NCBI GenBank assembly: GCA_013151215.1
Contig: JAADIS010000080.1
Coordinates: 1-46,995 of the forward strand
Reading direction: 5' to 3'
DNA: 46,995 nt
From: Chlorobiota bacterium
GTDB taxonomy: Bacteria > Bacteroidota > Bacteroidia > Bacteroidales > F082
Shown: one piece after another, positions 33,471 to 42,281 of the stretch
Layout: every line of letters begins with the position of its first letter
Position numbering within the stretch: position 1 is the first letter of the stretch
The notes under the pieces: generated by a model
The model's input: the letters and a program-made list of their open reading frames with translations, nothing else
Database searches by the model: none
What the model was told of the DNA's origin: nothing
Translations under genes and position numbers: made by a program

Positions 33471-34469
33471 TCAAGGTTTCAGCAACAGCTTACCTGCGCT
33501 CATATTTCCGAGATATGATTTTATTCCTTTTATGACTTCGTCAAACCGAATAGTCTTGCTGATCCTGGTTTTGTACGGACCCCTGATGAATTTTTCCTGC
33601 AAGAACAAGGAGATCACGTCAAACTCCCCTTCTTTCAATCGCAATTTCCAATCGATAAGATTAAATCCCATAACAGTTTTATCATGAAAAATGGTATCCA
33701 TAACACCTAGACCGCTCAATGGCTTGTTTGATAAACCGCCATAAACTAACATTCTTGAATTTGGGGCAAGAGCATTATACATTTCTCCTGATAAAGACCC
33801 ACCAACAGCATCAAATGCAAGCCGAGGCTTCAATTCATCACAAATCAGTTTAAGTTTATCGTTAAAATCCACGTCGGTTTCAAGCAAGACATGCTTTGCC
33901 CCCATGCCCTCAAGCATACTTGCCGTTTCGCTTTTTCTCACAATATCAATTACTTCTACTCCGTTTTCGTTGGCCATCATCCTGATGAAAGAAGCCACTT
34001 GGCTGCCGGCAGCATTTTGGACAACGGCCTTGGCACTGATGTTCTCGACCCACTTAAACATTGCATAAGCGGTAAAAGGATTCACTGTAAAACAAGCTGC
34101 TTGCTCATCCGGCATCTCATCGGTCAAAACGATGATATCGGAAGTCTTGGCCACAAAATATTCGGCCCACGTTCCTGAATTATCACTCTGGACGAAGGCA
34201 CTCACCTTCTTCCCGATCAAATATTCGGCATTTCTCGCTGCATCGACAATTTGGCCGGCACCCTCAAAACCGGGAATGGCCGGAACTGGTTTCACTATAT
34301 TATAAGCGCCCTGGATAAAAGCGATGTCGCTAGGGTTACATGCGGCGGCCGAGGTTTTTATCAACACCTCCCCCTCTTTTAATACCGGCATGGGCCTATC
34401 CTCTATCCTAAGGCTCAGCATGGCCCTAAGAACATTCTTATTATAGCCTGGCAGAACTACTGACCTCAT
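33471..34469 (-). CDS. MDR-type zinc-binding-fold oxidoreductase (quinone/enoyl reductase-like)
   Basis: A 332-residue medium-chain dehydrogenase/reductase. GEVLIKTSAAACNPSDIAFIQG and IPGFEGAGQIVD mark the catalytic domain and AAGSQVASFIRMMANENG the nucleotide-binding Rossmann domain. It lacks the cysteine-rich structural-zinc loop of alcohol dehydrogenases, so quinone oxidoreductase or enoyl-thioester reductase (MECR-like) is more likely. Start at ATG 34469 (the TTG six bases upstream would overlap gmk). It separates gmk and nadD, which are often directly adjacent in Bacteroidota. Confidence 0.85.
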   Translation of the reverse strand: MRSVVLPGYNKNVLRAMLSLRIEDRPMPVLKEGEVLIKTSAAACNPSDIAFIQGAYNIVKPVPAIPGFEGAGQIVDAARNAEYLIGKKVSAFVQSDNSGTWAEYFVAKTSDIIVLTDEMPDEQAACFTVNPFTAYAMFKWVENISAKAVVQNAAGSQVASFIRMMANENGVEVIDIVRKSETASMLEGMGAKHVLLETDVDFNDKLKLICDELKPRLAFDAVGGSLSGEMYNALAPNSRMLVYGGLSNKPLSGLGVMDTIFHDKTVMGFNLIDWKLRLKEGEFDVISLFLQEKFIRGPYKTRISKTIRFDEVIKGIKSYLGNMSAGKLLLKP

Positions 34470-34471
34470 AA

Positions 34472-35053
34472 TCAACTATTTATAAATTCCGTTACTATGC
34501 TAAGGGCTTGTTTTTTAGCAGTTTCCAGATCGTCGTTTATTATCAGCGCATCGAATTTATTCTCAAAACCAAGCTCAAACTCCACTCTTTTGAGCCGTGT
34601 TTGCAAACTTTCCCCTGATTCGGTTTTTCTTGCGAGGAGCCTTTGTTTTAGGGCATCGATGGAAGGCGGTTTCACGAATATTGCCAAAGCCTCTTCGCCA
34701 AATTGCTCTTTTATGCTTAGGCCACCTTTAACATCGACATCGAAAACCAGATGATTTCCTTTGTTCCTTATTCTTTCGACCTCAGAATTAAGCGTGCCGT
34801 AAAAATGATCTTGGTAAACCTCTTCCCACTCCACAAATTCATTATTTCCTATCTTTTCCCTGAATTCGTCAGCACTGAGGAAGTAATAATCGAAACCGTT
34901 TTTTTCGCCTTTCCTTGGTTTCCGGCTACAAGCCGAGATAGAGAATTCAAGACCTGCTACCTCATTCATCAAATATCTTACAAGAGTGGTTTTGCCCGAT
35001 CCCGAAGGTGCGGAGAATATTAAAAGCTTACCCCTTTTTGTTACTGTCATCAT
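34472..35053 (-). CDS. gmk: Guanylate kinase
   Basis: Phosphorylates GMP to GDP with ATP. The 193-residue protein has the P-loop APSGSGKT (15-22), the GMP-binding SACSRKPRKGEKNGFDYYF region (about 41-59) and LLARKTESGE of the lid. Length is standard. Its ATG overlaps the yicC stop by four bases (ATGA), indicating translational coupling. Confidence 0.95.
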   Translation of the reverse strand: MMTVTKRGKLLIFSAPSGSGKTTLVRYLMNEVAGLEFSISACSRKPRKGEKNGFDYYFLSADEFREKIGNNEFVEWEEVYQDHFYGTLNSEVERIRNKGNHLVFDVDVKGGLSIKEQFGEEALAIFVKPPSIDALKQRLLARKTESGESLQTRLKRVEFELGFENKFDALIINDDLETAKKQALSIVTEFINS

Positions 35054-35925
35054 AAAATATTGAATAATTGCTCTTTGATTTTTTCCAGTTCGTCTTTCAT
35101 CAGAACAACGATTTTTTGGATGTCGGCATCGTTGGCCTTTGAGCCAAGGGTGTTTATCTCACGACCAATCTCCTGGCTTACAAAACCCAGTTTCTTACCC
35201 GCTACCTCCTCTTTATCGATAGTTTCCAGGAAATAATCGCAATGCTTCAGCAGCCTTACTTTTTCCTCGGTTATATCAAGTTTTTCGAGATAAAAGATCA
35301 TTTCTTGTTCTAGCCGGTCATTATCCTTGGTAACCTCGTCGAGCATGCTCTTTATGTTTGCCTGTATCCTATCCTTTATATGAGGGATCCTTGCCTTCTC
35401 GAACGGCTCTATGTCAAGCAACAATTCTTTGATGACCCCAATTCTGTTTTTAAAATCCTCAAACAAGAGTGCGCCTTCATGCTCGCGAAAGTCGTTTATT
35501 TTTTCGATCGTCAAATTTAGTGCTTCAACGATATCATTCCATTCTTGCTCCTGCAGCTCTTCGTTTGTCGATGTTATGATATCCGGCATTTTCATGATGG
35601 CGGCCAAAAAATCATTATCGGTATCGATCTTCAATTCATCAGTCAAGCTTTTGAGCTGATTATAATAATGCTTTACGATGCTCGTGTTTATTTGCGGGGC
35701 CGAATCAACCGATGATTGCTCTATATTTATAAAAAAGTCGATTTTCCCCCTTATGAGCCGACCTCCTATAATACTCCTTATTTCGAGTTCTTTTTCCTTG
35801 TAAAGATGGGGGATCCTTAAATTCATATCAAGCTGCTTGCTGTTAAGCGACCGTATCTCAAGGCTGATCACCTTGTTGTTGGTCTCCAGTTTTGTTTTTC
35901 CAAAACCTGTCATCGATTTTATCAT
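35050..35925 (-). CDS. YicC family protein
   Basis: A 291-residue YicC-family protein; members are linked to RNA degradation (endoribonuclease activity reported for E. coli YicC). It shows the conserved start MIKSMTGFGK, the EIRSLNSKQLDMNLRIP block, and the C-terminal DUF1732-like region ending in FVSQEIGREINTLGSKANDADIQ (read in two parts). Start at ATG 35925; the longer frame adds ten hydrophobic residues with no family support and runs into the promoter. Leads the yicC-gmk-dehydrogenase cluster. Confidence 0.93.
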   Translation of the reverse strand: MIKSMTGFGKTKLETNNKVISLEIRSLNSKQLDMNLRIPHLYKEKELEIRSIIGGRLIRGKIDFFINIEQSSVDSAPQINTSIVKHYYNQLKSLTDELKIDTDNDFLAAIMKMPDIITSTNEELQEQEWNDIVEALNLTIEKINDFREHEGALLFEDFKNRIGVIKELLLDIEPFEKARIPHIKDRIQANIKSMLDEVTKDNDRLEQEMIFYLEKLDITEEKVRLLKHCDYFLETIDKEEVAGKKLGFVSQEIGREINTLGSKANDADIQKIVVLMKDELEKIKEQLFNIL

Positions 35926-35952
35926 GAAATAAATATTTTGATAAATAAAAAA

Positions 35953-35960
35953 CAAATTTA
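35953..35960 (-). promoter_or_regulatory. -7 box of yicC
   Basis: TAAATTTG on the minus strand, 27 bp before ATG 35925; 22 bp from the opposing promoter of the TPR gene. Confidence 0.5.
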
Positions 35961-35981
35961 GGTTTTTTTACGGCAAGTATT

Positions 35982-35989
35982 TACTTTTG
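35982..35989 (+). promoter_or_regulatory. -7 box of the TPR gene, leaderless arrangement
   Basis: TACTTTTG followed by CACAG and then the ATG at 35995; no alternative ATG exists nearby in the signal peptide. Confidence 0.6.
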
Positions 35990-35994
35990 CACAG

Positions 35995-37386
35995 ATGCGC
36001 AACTTATTAATTGTAATTTTATTTTTCTCAAGTCTGAGAATATTTGCGGAGAAACCTCTTCAAATTATTGATAGCCTGAGAACTCAAGTTGAGTTGACTC
36101 AAGGTGAAAGCAGGGTTGAGTCGCTCATAAAACTATCCGAGGCATATAGGAACGTCCATTTCGACGACTGTATCGATTACGGAATGATAGCCATTGACGA
36201 GGCGCGCTTATTAAAAAACAAGAAGCTCGAAGCCAAGACATATAAATCATTGGGCGTTAGTTCCTATTTTGCGGGCAAGTTCAATAAGGCGATCGAGTTT
36301 TATTCGGCAGGCATCAGTTTGTACGAAAAAACCGAGGACAATTCCGGCCTGGCCGCATGTTTTAATAACTTGGGCCTTGTTTATGAGGATAAAGGAGAAT
36401 TCGATACTGCCTTCAATTATTACCATAAATCCTATAATTACGAAGAACTTCTTGAAAACAAGCGGGGCATGGCTATCTCGCTACTGAGCATGGGCAACAT
36501 CAAATACCATCAGGATGAAATGGGAGCCTCGCTCGACAATTACTTTGAATGTTTGCAGTTATTCCAATCACTGAACGACAAGTCAGGCATTGCTTATGCT
36601 TTTAACGCCATAGGCATAATTTATTTTGAATGGGGTAAAACAGAAAAAGCAAAGTTTTACTTTGAAAAAGCACAAAAAATATACATCGAAACGAATGACG
36701 AAACAGGACTTGCAAAAGTTTATACAAACCTGGGCGAGCTTTTCGATAAGGAACAAAAAGAATATAAAATCGCCCTCGAATACTTCAACAAATCGTTGGC
36801 AATCAAGAAAAAAGAAAACGACCAAATAGGTATCGCCCTGTTATACAATAATTTAGGTACTTTGTATGGTCATCTGGAGGATTATAAGACAGCCCTTGGT
36901 TTTTTTAGAAAAAGCCTTGGCATTTATAAAGAAACGGGGAGCAATACAGGTTTGGTCATGGTTCATTTCAACCTGGGGAACATATACAAATCCATGGAGG
37001 AGGACGACAAGGCTATAGATGAGTTCATCGAGAGCCTGGATCTTGCACGAAAAACACAGATGTCCGACTTCGTGGTAAAATGCAATGAACAGCTGATGAT
37101 TTGTTATGCGCTAAAAAGCCCCGACAATAAATTGTTTCAAAAGTACTACGATATCTACAAAATAAACCTAGACTCAACAATCGACAAATTGCAATCGACA
37201 CAAATTAAAAACATAGAGACAAAATACCACATAAACAAACTACTTGAGAGGCGTAAAAACCTAGAAGAACAAAATATTGAAAAAGACAGGCTTATCAAGA
37301 AACTGAAAATGTTGATGGCAGGCATAGGAAGCATAGTAATCTTATTGATTTTCATTTACATTGTTTTTATCAAGCCAAAGCATTGA
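35995..37386 (+). CDS. TPR-repeat membrane protein without an output domain
   Basis: A 463-residue protein: signal peptide (1-18), about eight tetratricopeptide repeats (about 40-370, with repeated AYNxLG/LGxxY-type units such as ACFNNLGLVYEDKGEFDTA), a short coiled coil (about 405-437) and one C-terminal membrane segment (about 440-459), ending in IKPKH. In Bacteroidota this TPR-coiled coil-membrane layout usually continues into a histidine kinase or LuxR domain. Here it stops seven residues after the helix, and no kinase remnant follows. It may act with a separate partner. Confidence 0.83.
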   Translation: MRNLLIVILFFSSLRIFAEKPLQIIDSLRTQVELTQGESRVESLIKLSEAYRNVHFDDCIDYGMIAIDEARLLKNKKLEAKTYKSLGVSSYFAGKFNKAIEFYSAGISLYEKTEDNSGLAACFNNLGLVYEDKGEFDTAFNYYHKSYNYEELLENKRGMAISLLSMGNIKYHQDEMGASLDNYFECLQLFQSLNDKSGIAYAFNAIGIIYFEWGKTEKAKFYFEKAQKIYIETNDETGLAKVYTNLGELFDKEQKEYKIALEYFNKSLAIKKKENDQIGIALLYNNLGTLYGHLEDYKTALGFFRKSLGIYKETGSNTGLVMVHFNLGNIYKSMEEDDKAIDEFIESLDLARKTQMSDFVVKCNEQLMICYALKSPDNKLFQKYYDIYKINLDSTIDKLQSTQIKNIETKYHINKLLERRKNLEEQNIEKDRLIKKLKMLMAGIGSIVILLIFIYIVFIKPKH

Positions 37387-37416
37387 AATTTTTTCTATAT
37401 TCCGATGATATTTTAA

Positions 37417-38493
37417 ATGACTAAGATTAGCGAACCATATCAGTTGTTTTCGGAACCCTTGCGCTATTATAACGCAATGGTGGAGGATATTGAACTGGCA
37501 ACAAAATATATTTATATAGAGACCTTCAGGATTGGCAACGATGTAATCGGGGAACGTTTTAGACGTGCGCTGACATCAAAGGCAAAGCAGGGAGTGGAAA
37601 TCAAGATCCTCATAGATTATTGGGGAGCCGGTTCGGCCGACCACAATTTTTTCAAGGAGTTGATTGATGCCGGCGGCGAATTGCGATTGTTCAAGAAAAT
37701 CAGGTTTAATACCGACCTGTTCACAAAAGGCCACCGCAGGAATCACAGGAAACTATTGCTTATTGATGATGAGATCAGCTGGATAGGTTCGTCGAACCTT
37801 ACTGATTATAATCTCAATTGGCGCGAGTCGATGCTGAGGATGAAGACAAGTATCACTGAAACTTTCGTGAAGCTGTTCATGGAAGATTACAGGATGTATA
37901 ATAAGTATAAGTTCAATATTGCCTATAAAACACGCCTTGTAAAGGATAATGGATTTGAAATCGTGCGGGATGTCCCATCGATAACATTTAAACGAATAAA
38001 CCAAAAGTTAATCACTCTGATAAAAAACGCCCAAAAGAGGGTTCTTGTCGAGACACCATATTTTTTACCGGGATTCATGCTCAGGAAGGCCATGACAGAT
38101 GCTGCCAAGCGCGGCGTCGAAGTGGTTGTTATAATTCCGAAGCGCTCCGATGTGAACCTGATAGACATACTCAGGAATAAATACCTCGGGCCATTATACC
38201 AAAAAGGTGTCCGGTTCAACTTTTATGAAGCCAATAACCTTCATGCCAAATTAATGCTTGTTGACGACAGGATAAGCGCGATCGGATCCTCTAACTTCGA
38301 CTATAGATCCTTCAGATATATGTTTGAGATAATGCTATTTACCAAAAACAGCGACATTGCGGCACAAGTAAAGGTACATATCTATAAAACCTTGCAAAAC
38401 TCAGTCTCGTTTAACTATGCCCATTGGGTTAAAAGGCCGTTAATAAATAAATTTTTTGAATATATCTTATTGCCGTTCAGGCATTTGCTTTAA
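37417..38493 (+). CDS. Phospholipase D-family cardiolipin synthase-like enzyme
   Basis: A 358-residue enzyme with two HKD motifs: H110-K112-D117 in HRKLLLIDD, and HAKLMLVDD near residue 278. GSSN follows each (IGSSNLTD and IGSSNFDYRS), as in phospholipid synthases. There is no N-terminal membrane segment, so it resembles the short ClsB type. It follows the TPR gene by 30 bp and may share its transcript. Cardiolipin synthesis from phosphatidylglycerol is the usual reaction; substrate is inferred. Confidence 0.9.
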   Translation: MTKISEPYQLFSEPLRYYNAMVEDIELATKYIYIETFRIGNDVIGERFRRALTSKAKQGVEIKILIDYWGAGSADHNFFKELIDAGGELRLFKKIRFNTDLFTKGHRRNHRKLLLIDDEISWIGSSNLTDYNLNWRESMLRMKTSITETFVKLFMEDYRMYNKYKFNIAYKTRLVKDNGFEIVRDVPSITFKRINQKLITLIKNAQKRVLVETPYFLPGFMLRKAMTDAAKRGVEVVVIIPKRSDVNLIDILRNKYLGPLYQKGVRFNFYEANNLHAKLMLVDDRISAIGSSNFDYRSFRYMFEIMLFTKNSDIAAQVKVHIYKTLQNSVSFNYAHWVKRPLINKFFEYILLPFRHLL

Positions 38494-38537
38494 TATAATT
38501 TTTCTTGGCCTTAGTCTTGTCAGGAATTTTAAAGTAT

Positions 38538-38545
38538 TACTTTTG
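38538..38545 (+). promoter_or_regulatory. -7 box of the ornithine aminotransferase gene
   Basis: TACTTTTG, 56 bp before the ATG at 38602, implies a leader of about 50 nt. Confidence 0.5.
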
Positions 38546-38601
38546 CAACCTGATTACATTTGTATCCAACAAATTTTATAACATTTAAATTCTATTAAGC
38601 A

Positions 38602-39825
38602 ATGGCAGAAAAATTAAGTTCAAAAGCCGCTATCGAGTTAGAAGACAAGTATGGCGCGCATAATTATCATCCTCTGGCAGTAGTTTTATCAAAAGGCGAC
38701 GGGGCTAAGGTTTGGGATGTTGAAGGCAAAGAGTATTTTGATTTTCTTTCAGCCTATTCTGCTGTAAACCAAGGTCATTGTCATCCAAAAATTGTTGACG
38801 CCATGGTTGAGCAGGCAAAAACATTAACTCTTACATCGAGAGCATTTTATAGCGACGCTTTGGGCGTTTACGAGAAATTTATCACTGAATATTTTGGTTA
38901 CGACAAGGTTCTGCCGATGAACACAGGTGCCGAAGGGGACGAGACCGCCCTTAAATTATGCCGCAGATGGGCCTATGACAAAAAGGGCATAGAAACTGAC
39001 AAGGCTAAAATTATTGTTTGTGCCGACAACTTCCACGGACGGACTATTACAGTTATCTCAATGTCAACAGATCCTGAGTCAAAAACCGGTTTTGGGCCAT
39101 ATACACCTGGTTTTGTAGTTATTCCATACAACGATCTTGACGCTCTCGGAAAAGAACTTGAAGACCCCAATGTTGCCGGGTTCCTTGTTGAGCCTATTCA
39201 GGGCGAGGCAGGGGTGGTAGTGCCCCATGAAGGATACCTGAGGAAAGCCTTCGGGATGTGCAAAGAAAAAAACGTTCTTTTTATTGCCGACGAAGTTCAA
39301 ACAGGGATTGCGCGCACCGGTAAACTGCTGGCATGCGACCATGAAGGTGTACGTCCTGATGTCCTAATTTTAGGGAAAGCCCTTTCAGGCGGGGTTTATC
39401 CTGTTTCTGCCGTTCTTGCCGACGATGAAGTAATGCTAACCATAAAACCCGGGCAGCACGGTTCCACTTTTGGCGGAAACCCGGTTGCGGCAAAGGTTGC
39501 CATTGCGGCCCTCGAAGTCGTTAAAGAGGAAGACCTTGCTGCAAGAGCGCAAAAAATGGGTGAGCTTTTCAGGTCGGAAATAGAAAAAATCGACTCTGAA
39601 ATGATTGAGCTCGTAAGGGGCAAAGGCTTATTGAACGCCGTTGTCATAAGGCCTAAAAATGGCAAAACAGCAATGGACGTCTGTATAAAAATGGCTGAAA
39701 ACGGTTTGTTGGCAAAGCCAACACACGATCATATCATAAGATTTGCCCCGCCTTTGGTTATTAGCGAAGAACAGTTGATGGAGGCTGTCGCCATTATCAA
39801 GGAGACGATATTGTCATTCGAATAA
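38602..39825 (+). CDS. rocD: Ornithine--oxo-acid aminotransferase
   Basis: PLP-dependent class III aminotransferase converting ornithine and 2-oxoglutarate to glutamate-semialdehyde and glutamate. The 407-residue protein has [44 protein letters not shown] (with the PLP-contacting Asp), and the lysine of [25 protein letters not shown] is the usual ornithine-aminotransferase form, which separates it from acetylornithine enzymes. A terminator follows the gene. Confidence 0.93.
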   Translation: MAEKLSSKAAIELEDKYGAHNYHPLAVVLSKGDGAKVWDVEGKEYFDFLSAYSAVNQGHCHPKIVDAMVEQAKTLTLTSRAFYSDALGVYEKFITEYFGYDKVLPMNTGAEGDETALKLCRRWAYDKKGIETDKAKIIVCADNFHGRTITVISMSTDPESKTGFGPYTPGFVVIPYNDLDALGKELEDPNVAGFLVEPIQGEAGVVVPHEGYLRKAFGMCKEKNVLFIADEVQTGIARTGKLLACDHEGVRPDVLILGKALSGGVYPVSAVLADDEVMLTIKPGQHGSTFGGNPVAAKVAIAALEVVKEEDLAARAQKMGELFRSEIEKIDSEMIELVRGKGLLNAVVIRPKNGKTAMDVCIKMAENGLLAKPTHDHIIRFAPPLVISEEQLMEAVAIIKETILSFE

Positions 39826-39844
39826 AAACAACTCTTGAATCAGT

Positions 39845-39878
39845 AAAAAAGCCTTTTCGTTCCGGAAAGGTTTTTTTT
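39845..39878 (+). terminator. Rho-independent terminator after rocD
   Basis: Short stem CCTTT/AAAGG with A- and T-run extensions, ending in eight T residues, 20 bp after the rocD stop. Confidence 0.7.
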
Positions 39879-39881
39879 ATG

Positions 39882-39897
39882 CCTATTTGCAAATAGG
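39882..39897. repeat. 16-bp perfect palindrome
   Basis: CCTATTTG/CAAATAGG lies between the rocD terminator and the small-RNA terminator. No function is suggested by position. Confidence 0.5.
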
Positions 39898-39900
39898 ACA

Positions 39901-40012
39901 AAAGAAAAAGTCCTTCCGGGAGGAAGGACTTTTTCACTTATTAACCTAAAAACCCTCTAATGAGGGATAACCCAAAAAATTAACCTGCTATAGTTAATTG
40001 TTCGTAGAGAAC
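39901..40012 (-). ncRNA. Candidate small RNA, about 112 nt, four hairpins
   Basis: Minus-strand transcript predicted from a TATATTTG box at 40017-40024 to a terminator at 39905-39934. Hairpins in order from the 5' end: GUUC/GAAC (40012-40000), AAUUAAC/GUUAAUU (39999-39978), CCCUC/GAGGG with a 4-nt loop (39966-39953), and the 13-bp perfect terminator stem with loop UCCC, then U residues. The first hairpin begins exactly where transcription should start. It has no open reading frame. It does not overlap a gene and is not in front of one, so it is not a leader. Confidence 0.55.
39905..39934 (-). terminator. Perfect bidirectional terminator of the small RNA
   Basis: AAAAAGTCCTTCC (39905-39917), loop GGGA, and its complement (39922-39934): 13 bp without mismatch, T run on both strands. 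It could also serve as a second stop for rocD. Confidence 0.8.
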
Positions 40013-40016
40013 ACTG

Positions 40017-40024
40017 CAAATATA
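40017..40024 (-). promoter_or_regulatory. -7 box of the candidate small RNA
   Basis: TATATTTG on the minus strand; TTG triplets lie 16 and 21 bp further upstream (40041-40048), acceptable for a -33 element. Confidence 0.55.
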
Positions 40025-40107
40025 ATACAATTAGGTATGACAATGCAAGAATTATTGAAAAAAAATTGTTAAAAAATGATTAAATCAAGCAACCAATAAG
40101 TTAGTTG

Positions 40108-40653
40108 TTAGTTTTCAGGCAGATACACGAACAAACTGAAATTAACTTTGCTGTATTTACGCCTTTCGAGAAAGTATTTATGCTCACTAAAGTCAATTTC
40201 GGCTGGGTGCTCAACGATTAAAATTCCATTTTTGTTGAGCAAGCTGTTATAAAATATCAAATCAACGAGCTCATCAAAGTTCGGTATCGAATAAGGGGGG
40301 TCCGCAAATATCAAGTCGTAGGCTTTCTTGTTCGTCTTTAAAAACCTAAAAACATCGGCACGGATGACCTTGTGGTTCCCCATTTGAAATTTCCCGGAAG
40401 TCTCCTTTATGAACCGGAAACAATTATTGTTCATCTCAACGGAAGTAAGGTCGTTGCTACCGCGCGAAAGGAACTCATAAGATATAGAACCGGTGCCGGA
40501 AAACAAATCCAATATACTTTTGTCGTTAAAACTTATTCTGTTAGCTAAAATATTAAAAAGGCTTTCCTTTGCCAGGTCGGTGGTTGGCCTGACCGGCAGA
40601 TTCTTGGGCGCTTTTATTAATCTCCTTCCATATTTACCGCTTATTATTCGCAT
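40108..40653 (-). CDS. rsmD: 16S rRNA (guanine966-N2)-methyltransferase RsmD
   Basis: A 181-residue SAM-dependent methyltransferase for 30S ribosome modification. The start MRIISGKYGRRLIKAPKNLPVRPTTD, read as two blocks, is the family N-terminus; ILDLFSGTGSISYEFLSRG is the SAM-binding loop and FADPPYS the catalytic DPPY-type motif. Length is normal. It overlaps the upstream DUF3822 gene by 10 bp. Confidence 0.93.
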   Translation of the reverse strand: MRIISGKYGRRLIKAPKNLPVRPTTDLAKESLFNILANRISFNDKSILDLFSGTGSISYEFLSRGSNDLTSVEMNNNCFRFIKETSGKFQMGNHKVIRADVFRFLKTNKKAYDLIFADPPYSIPNFDELVDLIFYNSLLNKNGILIVEHPAEIDFSEHKYFLERRKYSKVNFSLFVYLPEN

Positions 40654-41513
40654 TGAACGGAATTGAAAAGCGGATAAAAGGTATGCGGCTTTAATTCATC
40701 AAGAATATATGAATATGCAAGGTTTTCATTCCTTTCGACAAAACTATAATTACGGATATACTGATTGATCATATCATAAATATTCATCCCTTTATCGATA
40801 TCGCCCATCAAGACAAGCTTGACATCCTCAGGGTTTAAGTTTAAGTTCTCTATGGCCGAAAGCAGGAAATAAACAAAATCCTCTTTAGTCCTGAAGTCAA
40901 AATTATTGTAATAATTCAACTTGTTTGCTTTAAGGTTGGCCAAATCAAAGCTGTTTTCCCTCAGGTTGACAAAAAGTGTTTTTTCGTCAGTGTTGTTCTT
41001 GTAGTTAATCAGCAGCCCTTCGATAAAAACAGTAGAAAAATGCCGCAACTTGGCATTGGGCCAGAATTCCTTTACTTTCTCGGCAACGGGGTTTGCCATA
41101 TAATAAATGTTGTTTGCCGAGGCTGTGGGCATTTCATCGAACAATATACGCGAGTTCTCCCTAAAAGGCTGGTTGAACCCCAGGTATAAGCTCTTCTTAT
41201 CTTTATCGAAAAGCACTTTTGGGATCAAGGTGCCATATCGGTTTTGATATGAGAGAATAAATTTTTTGTAAGGAAAGGCAAACCACGGTTTCTCGTTCAG
41301 GATCAAATCCATTTGGGATGGAATCTTGCTCTCATCCCCCAGATCGCTGAAACTATATGCTTCCAGGCCTATGAATTTATTTCTGTCGTCGGAAAAGACA
41401 GAAAAAACAAGCCCATACAAGCTAAGCTGCATGGACATTGAGTAACTCTTTGTCTGCGACTCCCTGAACGATTTATCAATCAGGCTGATATATGGTTTGA
41501 TCCTAAGAGGCAT
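40644..41513 (-). CDS. DUF3822-like protein
   Basis: A 289-residue protein of a Bacteroidota-specific family, usually next to rsmD as here. Residues show an actin-like or PilM-like arrangement (ISLIDKSFRESQTKSY at the start, LVLMGDIDKGMN at about 248-259), but no ATP-binding motif is clear. The function is unknown. It overlaps rsmD by 10 bp and is preceded by the membrane-anchored gene by 9 bp, so the three genes form an operon. Confidence 0.78.
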   Translation of the reverse strand: MPLRIKPYISLIDKSFRESQTKSYSMSMQLSLYGLVFSVFSDDRNKFIGLEAYSFSDLGDESKIPSQMDLILNEKPWFAFPYKKFILSYQNRYGTLIPKVLFDKDKKSLYLGFNQPFRENSRILFDEMPTASANNIYYMANPVAEKVKEFWPNAKLRHFSTVFIEGLLINYKNNTDEKTLFVNLRENSFDLANLKANKLNYYNNFDFRTKEDFVYFLLSAIENLNLNPEDVKLVLMGDIDKGMNIYDMINQYIRNYSFVERNENLAYSYILDELKPHTFYPLFNSVQCE

Positions 41514-41522
41514 GGGGCAAGG

Positions 41523-42119
41523 TCACTCCCAGTTCCCGTCAGTAGAAGGCTCCGTCATCGAGCCCACTTTCAAGCCTGGGTATCTGTCAATATCCTCTTT
41601 GGTTGAAACAAGGTTTATGATAGCCTGCTCGTCCATGCCTTTAAGGAAGGTCTTATAATGGGCCTTGGCCTCAAAAACCGCTACCTCAACACCGCCCCTG
41701 TCTATGCTTCCCGCATTTAGTTCAAAGTGCTTGCCACCGGAAAACGGGATGTTGCCCAATGAGCCAACATTAAAATCAGCCCTGTTCTTAAACAACGAAT
41801 CCAAGACACTGACAAATCCAACGGTATCGCTGATCGTTTTCACAAATGTGGTATCATCCGGGTCGGGAATAATCTTAATTACCGGGATCTCGCCGGTTTT
41901 GATAAATGCCATCAAGCTGTCGAAGGAAGCCGTATAAGCACCGTTTTCATGCTTATAAAAATATTCAACGCTTCGGATGTCCTTAAGGTGCTGAACTACC
42001 TTAGACTCGCGCGCTTTCATTTCCTGCTTAAATTTTACAGGCTCCATAATACTGTCATAAACATACCAACCAAGGGCAAGTATTATAACCAATAAAACTA
42101 ACTGAATAACTATCTTCAT
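41523..42119 (-). CDS. Membrane-anchored pseudopilin-like protein
   Basis: A 198-residue protein with one N-terminal membrane helix (about 4-21) and a soluble domain. KARESKVVQHLKDIRSVEYFYKHENGAYTASFDSLMAFI (shown in two parts) looks like the start of a pseudopilin or type IV-pilin-like globular part, but the usual Gly-Phe cleavage site is absent. Function unknown. First in the operon with DUF3822 and rsmD, with a -7 box 22 bp upstream. Confidence 0.65.
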   Translation of the reverse strand: MKIVIQLVLLVIILALGWYVYDSIMEPVKFKQEMKARESKVVQHLKDIRSVEYFYKHENGAYTASFDSLMAFIKTGEIPVIKIIPDPDDTTFVKTISDTVGFVSVLDSLFKNRADFNVGSLGNIPFSGGKHFELNAGSIDRGGVEVAVFEAKAHYKTFLKGMDEQAIINLVSTKEDIDRYPGLKVGSMTEPSTDGNWE

Positions 42120-42141
42120 GATGTCTTAAAATTTAATTCGA

Positions 42142-42149
42142 CAAATTTA
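42142..42149 (-). promoter_or_regulatory. -7 box of the DUF3822-rsmD operon
   Basis: TAAATTTG on the minus strand, 22 bp before the ATG at 42119. Confidence 0.5.
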
Positions 42150-42281
42150 TAATTTTTTTGCAGCGACCGTTTTTTATAATCAATAAATCTTTTCAACTAC
42201 TAAAAAAACAGATGCCGTAAAAGTACAATTTCATTTTAAATCAAAATCGCTTTCTTTAAACAAATATCAAACCAAAGATAT

